Shown piece after piece: positions 1 to 7,004 of a DNA stretch of 14,372 bases. Source of the DNA: an uncultured Lachnospiraceae bacterium (lineage in GTDB: Bacteria; Bacillota; Clostridia; Lachnospirales; Lachnospiraceae); assembly GCA_905233835.1 (NCBI GenBank), contig CAJOGB010000031.1, positions 1-14,372 of the forward strand, in the 5' to 3' direction. Under the pieces are notes generated by a model, which had not been told where the DNA came from, searched no databases, and worked only from the letters and a program-made list of their open reading frames with translations. The position numbers and the translations under genes were made by a program. How positions within the stretch are numbered: position 1 is the first letter of the stretch; each line of letters begins with the position of its first letter.

Positions 1-7
1 AAGACGC

Positions 8-52
8 AAAAATAGTCGCCCAATGATCCTGCAAGATTTTTAGGCGACTATT
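8..52 (-). terminator. Rho-independent terminator of the zinc-ribbon gene
   Basis: A perfect 10-bp inverted repeat (11-20 with 43-52, arms AATAGTCGCC/GGCGACTATT) encloses a 22-nt loop. On the minus strand it is followed directly by a run of five T (12-8). It lies 45 bp past the stop of the minus-strand gene at 98-667, so it fits as that gene's terminator. The loop is longer than usual, which lowers certainty a little. Confidence 0.75.
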
Positions 53-97
53 AATCTTAATAATTGAACGGGCTACCATCTATTGGTGGCATCATTG

Positions 98-667
98 TTA
101 TTGCTCTATACTATCAATATTAAGTGAGTAACCCATTACTTCTCCAACATCGGTAATTTTACCCTTCACTGTAATTGTAGAGTCTTTTGACAATGTTTTT
201 ACCACATCTCTTACTTCATCAGATTTAATGTAGCACTGAACCCCCAAAATTGCCCATTCGTCATTAGGATCTACAATATCTATGTAGCTTCCTTGAGCAT
301 CAATATTTGATAATTTACCTGTAACAGCATAATAATTACCCTTATAGGTATCAGATGCACTCATTGCATTTGCATCCAAATCATTCATCAACTGTTCTAC
401 TGTGATTGCCTCGTATTCAACTGTTTTTTCCTCAGACTTTGTTGTGCTTTCTACTGAAGTTGATGAAGAACTGTCGGCGGATTTCTTTGAAGAATCCTTA
501 TCATCCCCGCTACCTGCTGCTGCAACAATAATAATCAGTACAACAACACCAATAATTATCCATTTCGCAATTCCGCCTTGTTTCTTTCTGCAATTTGGGC
601 AAATCTTTGCATCTGCCGGTATTTCTGACTTGCAGTATTTACATATCTTTGTCCCCTCTTTAGCCAT
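98..667 (-). CDS. Zinc-ribbon membrane protein with C-terminal OB-fold (tRNA_anti-like) domain
   Basis: This 189-residue protein starts with a zinc ribbon of two CxxC knuckles (Cys9/Cys12 and Cys23/Cys26). One hydrophobic membrane segment follows (about 34-51), then a Ser/Thr/Lys-rich linker (about 52-85). The C-terminal beta-rich domain (about 86-189) resembles the OB-fold 'tRNA_anti-like' family found in small Firmicutes membrane proteins; I recognise it by pattern and by context only. The zinc ribbon should be cytoplasmic and the OB fold outside the cell. The ATG at 667 is supported by AGGAGGT with a 7-nt spacing. The gene is divergent from the XRE regulator at 781, and a palindrome sits between its -35 and -10 boxes, so repression by that regulator is likely. 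It is more AT-rich than the genes to the right. The molecular function is unknown. Confidence 0.8.
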   Translation of the reverse strand: MAKEGTKICKYCKSEIPADAKICPNCRKKQGGIAKWIIIGVVVLIIIVAAAGSGDDKDSSKKSADSSSSTSVESTTKSEEKTVEYEAITVEQLMNDLDANAMSASDTYKGNYYAVTGKLSNIDAQGSYIDIVDPNDEWAILGVQCYIKSDEVRDVVKTLSKDSTITVKGKITDVGEVMGYSLNIDSIEQ

Positions 668-708
668 TATTCTACCTCCTAAATAGCTATAAAATCTTGA
701 TATAAAAA

Positions 709-737
709 ATTCTAACCTATTTCAGGTTAAAAATCAA
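709..737 (-). promoter_or_regulatory. Promoter of the zinc-ribbon gene
   Basis: On the minus strand TTGATT (737-732) is followed by a 17-nt spacer and TAGAAT (714-709), a good sigma-A-type promoter. It sits about 42 nt upstream of the ATG at 667. The palindrome at 713-729 lies almost wholly in the spacer and touches the -10 box, so a protein bound there would block RNA polymerase. Confidence 0.65.
713..729. promoter_or_regulatory. Putative operator 1 (palindrome)
   Basis: TAACCT-ATTTC-AGGTTA is a perfect 6-bp inverted repeat with a 5-nt centre. It lies between the -35 and -10 boxes of the zinc-ribbon promoter. A second near-copy starts 25 bp further on. The adjacent XRE regulator is the obvious candidate to bind it; this is inferred from position only. 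Confidence 0.6.
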
Positions 738-754
738 TAATCTGTTTCAGGTTA
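738..754. promoter_or_regulatory. Putative operator 2 (near-copy of operator 1)
   Basis: TAATCT-GTTTC-AGGTTA matches operator 1 at 15 of 17 positions, and TTTCAGGTTA is identical in both. The centres are 25 bp apart, so two dimers would bind at slightly more than two helical turns. It lies just upstream of the zinc-ribbon -35 box and in the probable promoter region of the XRE gene, which fits joint control and autoregulation. No clear plus-strand -35 could be found here. Confidence 0.55.
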
Positions 755-780
755 GCTATATTGATTTTGAGGTAAAATAT

Positions 781-984
781 ATGTATCCACGAATCAGAAA
801 CCTTAGAGAAGATTCAGATATGAATCAAACAAAAGTAGCTAACTATCTTGGTATGTCGCAAACCGGGTATTCAAAATATGAAACCGGCGAAAATGACATT
901 CCCACTGCTGTACTTATAAAACTAGCAAAACTCTATGACGTTTCTATAGATTATATGCTTGGAATTACGGATAGGAAAAAATAA
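781..984 (+). CDS. Small XRE/Cro-type helix-turn-helix regulator
   Basis: The 67-residue protein is essentially one HTH_3 (XRE/Cro/CI) domain. The pattern from residue 15 to about 61 (QTKVANYLGMSQTGYSKYE, then LIKLAKLYDVSIDYMLG) is typical of the family. It has no extra sensing or dimerisation domain. The ATG at 781 is preceded by GAGGT (769-773) with a 7-nt spacing. It is divergent from the zinc-ribbon gene, and two copies of a palindrome lie between them, so it is probably a repressor of that gene and of itself. The stop codon overlaps the first bases of the terminator hairpin. Proteins of this type occur in phages, mobile elements and ordinary chromosomal loci, and the target assignment is inference. 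Confidence 0.88.
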   Translation: MYPRIRNLREDSDMNQTKVANYLGMSQTGYSKYETGENDIPTAVLIKLAKLYDVSIDYMLGITDRKK

Positions 985-1022
985 AAGAGTTCAAGATGAT
1001 ATTTTCTCTTGAACTCTTTTTT
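983..1022. terminator. Bidirectional terminator between XRE gene and tRNA-Leu
   Basis: A perfect 14-bp inverted repeat (983-996 with 1007-1020, AAAAGAGTTCAAGA and its complement) has a 10-nt loop. On the plus strand it ends in six T (1017-1022). On the minus strand it ends in TTTT-A-TTTTTT. It therefore fits as terminator for both the XRE gene (its TAA is at 982-984) and the tRNA-Leu gene, which stops 3 bp away. Confidence 0.88.
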
Positions 1023-1025
1023 GAA

Positions 1026-1109
1026 TGCAGGAAATGGGACTTGAACCCACACGATATTGCTACCACAGGCACCTGAAGCCTGCGCGTCTGCCAATTCCGC
1101 CATTCCTGC
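1026..1109 (-). tRNA. tRNA-Leu (anticodon CAG)
   Basis: Read on the minus strand, this 84-nt segment folds as a class II tRNA. The acceptor stem is GCAGGAA/TTCCTGC with discriminator A73 at 1026. The D arm contains GGCGGAATTGGCAGACGC. The anticodon stem CAGGC/GCCTG encloses the loop TTCAGGT, giving anticodon CAG. There is a long variable arm and a T arm GTGGGTTCAAGTCCCAT. The anticodon, long variable arm and A73 all indicate leucine (codon CUG). The CCA end is not encoded, so it must be added by the nucleotidyltransferase. Confidence 0.96.
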
Positions 1110-1122
1110 ACACGCAAAAACT

Positions 1123-1151
1123 ATTTTATCTATTTTAATCCACGGTGTCAA
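1123..1151 (-). promoter_or_regulatory. Promoter of tRNA-Leu
   Basis: A perfect TTGACA (1151-1146) is followed by a 17-nt spacer and TAAAAT (1128-1123) on the minus strand. The predicted transcription start near 1116 lies about 7 nt before the mature tRNA 5' end. This is close to a consensus sigma-A promoter, as expected for a stable RNA gene. Confidence 0.88.
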
Positions 1152-1219
1152 CCAAAAACAAAGTATGCAGAGAACGCGAAAAAACGTTTTCCTGTCACCA
1201 ATTTCAATGAGTATATATA

Positions 1220-1244
1220 ATAGCGCGCAGGCACTGCGCGCTAT
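1220..1244 (-). terminator. GC-rich hairpin after the carboxypeptidase gene
   Basis: ATAGCGCGCAG and CTGCGCGCTAT form a perfect 11-bp stem with a 3-nt loop, 21 bp past the stop of the M32 gene. On the minus strand it is followed by TATATATAC rather than a clean T run. It is probably the end of the flavodoxin-HD-M32 transcript, either as an imperfect terminator or as a 3'-end stabilising hairpin. Confidence 0.6.
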
Positions 1245-1265
1245 CAATATTCATTAAACCAAATG

Positions 1266-2819
1266 TCATGTTCCATACTTTTGTGTGATGTAGTCTACAA
1301 AATCCCTAGAAGTAAGATGTCGTCCTGTGACACGGTAAATCCACTCAAACGGTGGCAGAGAATCCGCCTCTGCAAACACGTGCTCTGTCATCCATGCGTT
1401 TATACGCTTAAAATCTCCGTTTGAAACAGCCTCGAAAGGATCAACTTCCTCTTGCATTTTTTTCAAATACATCGCACCGTAAAAGTTTCCCATAACATAA
1501 GTGGGGAAATAACCAAAACTGTCTGTCCAGTGAATATCCTGCAATATTCCGGTTAAGTCATCCTTTGGACAGACTCCTAAATGCGTTTCATATAAACGGT
1601 TCCATTCATTTTTTGCATCCTCTGCCAAAATCTCTCCATGCAGCAAAGCTTTTTCCATCTCATAGCGAATATAAATATGCAACGAATACGTCAGTTCATC
1701 CGCTTCTGTTCGAATCAGAGACGGTTGCACCACATTTACCGCTTCATAGAATTCCTTCTCGCTTACATCTGCCATCACTTCCGGAAAAATTCGGCAAACT
1801 TCGGGATAAATAAAATGAATAAACGCCTCAGATCTTCCGATGATATTTTCATAAAACCGGGAAACCGATTCATGCTGTCCCATAGTTTTATTATCCGCTA
1901 TATAATGTGTAAAGTTTTCCTTTGGCTGGTTTTGTTCAAACAGTGCGTGTCCGCATTCATGAATCACAGAATACATACTGGATATAAAACAGTTCTTTTC
2001 AAAATGCGTTGTGACTCTGGTGTCATGTCGTCCCAAACGTTCCGTAAACGGGTGAACCGCCAGTCCCATGGTACCCTTTTCCGTGTCAAATCCCATGACA
2101 TGCAATAACACTTTGGCAAACTCTTTTTGTGCCTCATCTGTTACCGGTCGATATAAAAAGTCAGTACGTACCCTCTTTGAGCGATTCGCAGACTTTGTCA
2201 TTAAATCACGAATCACCGGAATACACTCAGCAAAAAGACCATCCATGATTTCAGACGTAAGCCCCGTTTCGTATTCATCCAGCAAACGATCATATACATC
2301 CTGCGGAAGCATTTCATGCGGTTCCACCAGCTGCATTCGTTTTTGTTCTACTTTGATTCGTTTTTTTAGTGCTGACTGAAACAAGCGATAATCATTGGCT
2401 TCTCTGGCATTTTGCCAGGCGATATACGCCTGTTCGTTTGTCTCATCAAAGGTTTTATGGAAAGACGGCGTCATGTTTTTTTCACGCAAATACTGGCGAT
2501 ACAAATGCAAAACCAATGCTCTGTCCCATGTGCTTAAACGATTCTTTACTTCATATAGGGAGCAAACCAGTTCCGAAAACTCTTTTTTCTTTCGAATCTT
2601 ATATGCTTCCTGAGACATAAACGTAATCAGTGCGCCCTCTTCTTCCTGTCCGTCTTTTGGGCATACGGTCTGCTGGTCATAGCTTATCAGCCGACGGGCA
2701 TGCAAAAAGTACTCCTGTTGTTTTAACAAACTGCGCAACCGATCCAGTTGCTCCTCATACTCCGACTGAATCTTTTGCACGTGATCGGAGTTAATTCCGT
2801 TTTCCAGCAAATCTTCCAA
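1266..2819 (-). CDS. M32 family metallocarboxypeptidase (carboxypeptidase Taq type)
   Basis: This 517-residue protein is a zinc carboxypeptidase of family M32, which removes C-terminal amino acids from peptides, normally in the cytoplasm. It carries the family signatures in order: HPFTERLGRHDTRVTT (about 256-271), the zinc-binding HECGH (287-291), HESVSRFYEN (about 316-325, third ligand Glu), DELTYSLHIYIRYE (about 374-387) and GYFPTYVMGNFYGAM (about 436-450). The length matches the family (about 500). The start is odd. The first possible start is a TTG at 2819 inside the upstream gene, with no Shine-Dalgarno sequence, and the next in-frame Met is residue 68, already within the conserved fold. 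The family-like sequence begins near residue 21. The reading frame is open further upstream and joins the HD gene through a -1 shift at TTTAAAT (2846-2852), so the protein may be made as a fusion or by coupled translation. Confidence 0.9.
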   Translation of the reverse strand: MEDLLENGINSDHVQKIQSEYEEQLDRLRSLLKQQEYFLHARRLISYDQQTVCPKDGQEEEGALITFMSQEAYKIRKKKEFSELVCSLYEVKNRLSTWDRALVLHLYRQYLREKNMTPSFHKTFDETNEQAYIAWQNAREANDYRLFQSALKKRIKVEQKRMQLVEPHEMLPQDVYDRLLDEYETGLTSEIMDGLFAECIPVIRDLMTKSANRSKRVRTDFLYRPVTDEAQKEFAKVLLHVMGFDTEKGTMGLAVHPFTERLGRHDTRVTTHFEKNCFISSMYSVIHECGHALFEQNQPKENFTHYIADNKTMGQHESVSRFYENIIGRSEAFIHFIYPEVCRIFPEVMADVSEKEFYEAVNVVQPSLIRTEADELTYSLHIYIRYEMEKALLHGEILAEDAKNEWNRLYETHLGVCPKDDLTGILQDIHWTDSFGYFPTYVMGNFYGAMYLKKMQEEVDPFEAVSNGDFKRINAWMTEHVFAEADSLPPFEWIYRVTGRHLTSRDFVDYITQKYGT

Positions 2820-5800
2820 CAGGTCATAGGTTTCTTTAGCACCTGATTTAAAATTCGATTTATTTCCCGGCGCGTCTCCTGTTGTTTCAATAGTTCTGCA
2901 ATCTCAGGATGATATCTACTACCGGCTTCCTTTATCACCTCATCCATAATCTGATCCGCAGTCTTTGACCCGGAATAACTGCGTCCCACACTGTCCGTTG
3001 CCGCATCCATACAATCCGCCACACAAACAATATCAATCAGTATTTTATTTGGTGAGTCAAAGGTATTGTATTCCTCCGGATAGCCTCTGCTGCAGTCATA
3101 CCAGCGATGATGGCCGCGGGCGATATCCGCATAAGCCTTTGTGGATTCGTTGGATTCCAAAAGCAGTCCACCCACACGGGGATGATGTTTTAACAACGCA
3201 AACTCGTGATTCAAAAGGTTTCTTCCGTATACAAAAATCGTATCCACCATCGGAATTTTTCCAAAATCATGGCAGAGGGCGGCATGGTAACAAAAGTTCT
3301 CAATCTCATTCTTCTTTTCCAAAACCATGCTCTCATCCCGGCATCCGCAAACCCCTATAAAAAGTGCAGGCTTTTGTTCCAACAAACTAGCACAAAGACT
3401 CCTTGAAATCTCTCCTCCCATCCGGGAATGAATATAAGTAGGTGGGTGAAGTGCAGCCATGCAATACAGCCCCATCTGCTCAAAGGTAAATTTACCCTCG
3501 ATTTCTATAAAGTGATATAACAATTCCGAAAAGTATTCCAGCAAAAGGGAAAACGCTTCTCCATTTTTCGCACGTGCCACATATCCGATTACCCAGGTAT
3601 ACAGCTCAATGATTTCCGTTTCTTCCTCATCCAAATATTCCTTTTTACCTTCGTAACTGATAATCAGTTCCAAAGGAATTACCAGATTTGGGAAAATCGA
3701 ATTAAAATCATAGCGATTGTTTCTGTTGGAATGATAAATCCGTCTTAAGCTTTCCCGATAATCTGCCACATCCATCTCGCCGGCAAAAAACCGACTCCGA
3801 TTGAGCATCAAAAGTATACTGACATACGGAAGAATCTCCTCATTTTCTTTTGGATTTCTCTCCCAAATATCCTTCAGGCACATCATTTTTTCGGCTATGA
3901 TACTGCACTGCTTTTTAGAAAAACCTCTGGCATTTCCGCACTCTGTGGACTGCCCCAAATACTCCAGGCAGCGGATTTTATGATAATTCCAATCATAGTC
4001 TTTTGCCGAAGTTACATAAAAATCATCATCGGCGTAATCAAAGGCCTTCTGCAACAGATAAATATAGCGATCATTATTTTCCTCGTTTTTCTCTGAGGTT
4101 TCATACAAATAAATGGCATATCGAATATTTATAAGAACCAATTCCTTGCTTTCCGGGCAAAGATGCTGAAACTTCTCCTGTTCCATGTACGACCAGATTT
4201 CATGTGCTGCCTGTAGTCCCTCTTCACGATACTCATCCACAATATGTCCGGCAGTACACATTCGCTTTGCCTGATGCGCCATCTCATAGCAGGAGGAAAC
4301 ATGAATATCCAGCTGGCGAACCAAAGCATCCACATCATCCTTCGTATGCGCATCCTCCAAAAGGCGTTTCGATACCAGATAGACCAATCCCTGATCGATA
4401 TCGCCCAAATCCTGTCCATTTAACAGCATCTGGCAAAAGTCCTGTAATAACTTTTCATCGCTGTCACTTAAACTCTGAGGCGATTCCAGCAGAGGGAAAA
4501 TTTTTCCGGACAACACCTTTTTATTTTCTTCTGCCATGGATCCGATTTCCATAAACTGTTGTTTAAACAGTTGCTCATATCCTCCAACGTTTTCCAATTC
4601 CTCCGGTTGCGGAGCGGACAACTCACGTATTCTTACGGTTCGTATCACATAACCTTCCAAAGCATCACTTAGCGTCATGTTATCATTCTGATGAACATTC
4701 CACAGCATGAGCCAAACATCCATATAACGACTGTCAATGCCTCTGTGTAAAATAGATGCTAAATCTTCGCGCACTTCCAAATGATCAAAGATTTCACGAA
4801 GTTCATAATGCTCTTCGCTCAAAGTCTCCGTGATATCCCCCAAGGAGCGTCCCTGTTCATACTCCGACACAATACGTTTTGACACCCGAATAATGGCAGC
4901 CGGCAGTTCTTCCTTTAAAAACTCGCACTCCATCTTCATGGTGGGCTGACGTTTTTTTAAATACTCCCCCATGGCATCCGACAGTTCCAGCAGTTCTTTC
5001 TCCGGATAAAACATCTTTCTTCCACCGGAAATAACCGTATCCATCACAGACAGTTTTCCGATTTCGCCCATACTGCATCCATGAAATATCAGATGTTCGA
5101 TACGTTCCCGATTTTTTCGCACATCTTCCAATGTCGTATATTTCCCGACCCCTACAAAGCTTTCCGGTCGATTTTTTAAAATATGACCGCAAAGATTTCT
5201 CGCCACATAGGCACACTGCATCCCATGAACAAACGTAGGCGGGTTCAACGCCGCCAGACAGGTAAGTGCCATCTCAGAGAAACTGTATTCCTTTGGGATT
5301 TCAATAAAACTTTCAAAGAAATCATTTAAGTATTCCAGCAAAAAAGAAAAGGACTCACTACCTCTGGACTTCAACACGTATGCGCTTATTTTCTGATAAA
5401 ATTCACGCAACACCTTCCACTGTGTTTCATCCATTTTTTTCAGGGAGAGCGTTTTTAAATATTCACATGGCAAAAAGAGATTCGCAAGCACAGAGTACAT
5501 ATCATATTCGCTGTTTGTGTAGGTATGATACAGTTGCAAAAGTTTATTTTGATAGGTCTTTAAATCGATTAGATTTGCGTAATAGGAATTTCTGGTATAC
5601 AAAAGTTCCATATGGATTCGGGGTAAGCATGCCTCCCCTTCCTCAACATCTGACTCCCAAAGCGTCTTTAAATTTTCCATATGCTTCATGATTTTTTTGC
5701 ACTGCATAGGAGTCATGTTCCACTGATTTCCGTTTTCCGTCAGTTGGCCCATATGCTCGTAACAACGAATCACAAATTTCCGCCAATCATAATCTTTTAC

Positions 5801-6481
5801 ATGAGAACGGAACCATTCATCCTCCGATAGGACAATGGCGCGCACAAGTCCATCGATTCTCTCCTCGTTTTCTACTTCATCCGTAGCATACCAGGTATCA
5901 TACAATGCCAAATAAAATCTGGCATTGGCAAACACCATCACACGCGTTTGGTCTTTGGTTAACCGAAGAAATTTATCATGATCCAAATAGGAAAGAAGCA
6001 CCCGGGCACAGGATAGCCCCTCTTGTTTATAATACTCCGTAAACTCCTTTGAAATTCGCAGTCGATTTACACGATTTAAGTTATTATAACAAGACAAAAT
6101 ATAACGATTGGCACCGCGAATGAGTTCATCGTCATCCTCTTTTTTTCGTGCATCCTCATACAACTTTTTTGCAACATAAAAATGCAGTGTTAAATCCAAA
6201 TCCTCTTCCGGCCATGACACTAAAAGACCTTCGCAGAATTCAGACAACACTGCCTTTTCCCTTGCATTCAAAGAATAGGAGTCCTCCAAAAGAGGCTCCA
6301 ACACCTTTTCAATAATCCGATTGTTTTTTTCGGCATATTCTAGAATTCTTTTTTTGTTCTCCTCCAAAAGAATTCGATATCCGTTGGCATTTCCTGCCAC
6401 ATCCACACGCTGTTGAGAAAGCCGCCGAACCTCTAAAAGTCCGGCGGTTAACTCTTCCAGTGATTTTTTCAAATCCACCAT
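2723..6481 (-). CDS. Tandemly duplicated HD-GYP-like protein (pseudo-HD plus intact HD)
   Basis: As read, this is a 1252-residue protein without signal peptide or membrane segments. Two homologous halves can be aligned by eye (about 35-505 and 645-1105). Each starts with a helical region and ends in an HD fold. The second half keeps the expected metal-binding set: H1018, HDFGK (H1071, D1072), HHPRVGG (H1100), GHHRWYD (H1124, H1125), the RGYP motif (1132-1135) and VADCMDA (D1156). It is probably an active HD-GYP-type phosphohydrolase, possibly on c-di-GMP. In the first half the HD pair is replaced by Gly472-Glu473 and the later histidines are lost, so it is probably regulatory. The ATG at 6481 follows AGGGGAG, 20 bp after the flavodoxin stop. 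The last 40 residues (from 1213) are Trp/Cys/basic-rich and unlike the acidic body. A -1 shift at 2846-2852 gives a more natural end and leads into the M32 frame. Confidence 0.8.
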   Translation of the reverse strand: MVDLKKSLEELTAGLLEVRRLSQQRVDVAGNANGYRILLEENKKRILEYAEKNNRIIEKVLEPLLEDSYSLNAREKAVLSEFCEGLLVSWPEEDLDLTLHFYVAKKLYEDARKKEDDDELIRGANRYILSCYNNLNRVNRLRISKEFTEYYKQEGLSCARVLLSYLDHDKFLRLTKDQTRVMVFANARFYLALYDTWYATDEVENEERIDGLVRAIVLSEDEWFRSHVKDYDWRKFVIRCYEHMGQLTENGNQWNMTPMQCKKIMKHMENLKTLWESDVEEGEACLPRIHMELLYTRNSYYANLIDLKTYQNKLLQLYHTYTNSEYDMYSVLANLFLPCEYLKTLSLKKMDETQWKVLREFYQKISAYVLKSRGSESFSFLLEYLNDFFESFIEIPKEYSFSEMALTCLAALNPPTFVHGMQCAYVARNLCGHILKNRPESFVGVGKYTTLEDVRKNRERIEHLIFHGCSMGEIGKLSVMDTVISGGRKMFYPEKELLELSDAMGEYLKKRQPTMKMECEFLKEELPAAIIRVSKRIVSEYEQGRSLGDITETLSEEHYELREIFDHLEVREDLASILHRGIDSRYMDVWLMLWNVHQNDNMTLSDALEGYVIRTVRIRELSAPQPEELENVGGYEQLFKQQFMEIGSMAEENKKVLSGKIFPLLESPQSLSDSDEKLLQDFCQMLLNGQDLGDIDQGLVYLVSKRLLEDAHTKDDVDALVRQLDIHVSSCYEMAHQAKRMCTAGHIVDEYREEGLQAAHEIWSYMEQEKFQHLCPESKELVLINIRYAIYLYETSEKNEENNDRYIYLLQKAFDYADDDFYVTSAKDYDWNYHKIRCLEYLGQSTECGNARGFSKKQCSIIAEKMMCLKDIWERNPKENEEILPYVSILLMLNRSRFFAGEMDVADYRESLRRIYHSNRNNRYDFNSIFPNLVIPLELIISYEGKKEYLDEEETEIIELYTWVIGYVARAKNGEAFSLLLEYFSELLYHFIEIEGKFTFEQMGLYCMAALHPPTYIHSRMGGEISRSLCASLLEQKPALFIGVCGCRDESMVLEKKNEIENFCYHAALCHDFGKIPMVDTIFVYGRNLLNHEFALLKHHPRVGGLLLESNESTKAYADIARGHHRWYDCSRGYPEEYNTFDSPNKILIDIVCVADCMDAATDSVGRSYSGSKTADQIMDEVIKEAGSRYHPEIAELLKQQETRREINRILNQVLKKPMTCWKICWKTELTPITCKRFSRSMRSNWIGCAVC
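2846..2852 (-). promoter_or_regulatory. Candidate -1 frameshift heptamer T_TTA_AAT
   Basis: In the HD gene frame the codons read ATT TTA AAT (Ile1210-Leu1211-Asn1212), so the last T plus the next two codons form T-TTA-AAT, a canonical X-XXY-YYZ slippery site. A one-base slip back gives SGAKETYDLLEDLLENG and then runs in frame into the M32 peptidase. A short stem CAGGT/ACCTG (2841-2845 with 2820-2824) follows directly. No Shine-Dalgarno-like stimulator lies at the usual 10-14 nt upstream. Chance occurrence or a true indel remains possible. Confidence 0.4.
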
Positions 6482-6501
6482 ATCTCCCCTTTAATATTTG
6501 A

Positions 6502-6912
6502 TTAGCCAATGATTTCTTTTGCGAAGCGTTTCACGTCTGCGATGTCCTGGTCGTTTGGACGGCCCTTATGCATCATTAAAAAGCTGCCGCGGCAGTAGAA
6601 GTTTTTCTCGTCAACTTCGATGCCCATATCTTTAATGATTCGGGATACTTCCGGGTATGCGCGCTCTGCCAATGCAGAGGTCGAAAATACAACAACCTTT
6701 CCCACCTTTTCCGGATTCAAATCTGCGATGTAACGCTTCATTTCGTCAGCGATTCCGTATGCGTAAACGCTGGCTCCCAAAAAGAGGATGTCTGCTTTTT
6801 CCTCCAGGGGATGTTCTGTTGTAAGCGCTTCCACTCCTCCTACTTCCGCGATTGCATCCGCAAGTTTTTTCGTGTTGCCGCTTTTGGAATAATAACGAAC
6901 TGCTACTGACAT
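6502..6912 (-). CDS. Short-chain flavodoxin-like protein
   Basis: The 136-residue protein has the length and fold pattern of a short-chain flavodoxin, a soluble FMN-binding electron carrier. Residues 7-17 (YYSKSGNTKKL) form the phosphate-binding loop with the S-x-S-G-N-T signature. ADILFLGASVYAYG (about 40-53) corresponds to the strand and loop that contact the isoalloxazine ring. KVVVFSTSA (about 72-80) is the next core strand. No extra domain or signal peptide is present. The ATG at 6912 is preceded by GGAAGGAG. It is 20 bp ahead of the HD gene on the same strand and probably shares its transcript. A 92-bp gap separates it from the signalling operon upstream. The redox partner is not evident; some stand-alone flavodoxins of this size serve haem or bilin metabolism, but nothing here decides that. 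Confidence 0.85.
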   Translation of the reverse strand: MSVAVRYYSKSGNTKKLADAIAEVGGVEALTTEHPLEEKADILFLGASVYAYGIADEMKRYIADLNPEKVGKVVVFSTSALAERAYPEVSRIIKDMGIEVDEKNFYCRGSFLMMHKGRPNDQDIADVKRFAKEIIG

Positions 6913-6985
6913 AAAATTCTCCTTCCTCGCATTTCCTTTTTTTCTGTCAAATCATATCATAATAGTGCTGTGTTTTGCCAGAATC

Positions 6986-6991
6986 ATTATA
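6986..6991 (-). promoter_or_regulatory. Possible -10 box ahead of the flavodoxin gene
   Basis: A perfect TATAAT occurs on the minus strand in the 92-bp gap between the HD-GYP and flavodoxin genes. No convincing -35 lies 16-18 nt upstream. A second weak candidate, TATGAT (6961-6956), is nearby. No terminator hairpin was found in this gap, so read-through from the signalling operon is also possible. Confidence 0.3.
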
Positions 6992-7004
6992 CTACCTATT
7001 ACTT

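Noticed and set aside
72..90. Small hairpin GCTACCA/TGGTGGC near the end of the zinc-ribbon gene
   Set aside because: It has only 7 bp including a G-T pair and no T run. The stronger hairpin at 8-52 explains termination.
402..686. Plus-strand reading frame opposite the zinc-ribbon gene
   Set aside because: It is the antisense shadow of a gene with clear CxxC motifs and a strong RBS, and its residues look like a reversed low-complexity linker.
951..1247. Minus-strand reading frame across the tRNA-Leu gene
   Set aside because: It runs through the tRNA, its promoter and the bidirectional terminator, so it cannot be a real protein gene.
6913..7004. TTGACA on the minus strand within the 92-bp gap as a flavodoxin promoter
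   Set aside because: No -10 box lies 16-18 nt downstream; that stretch is the AGGAAGGAG ribosome binding region.
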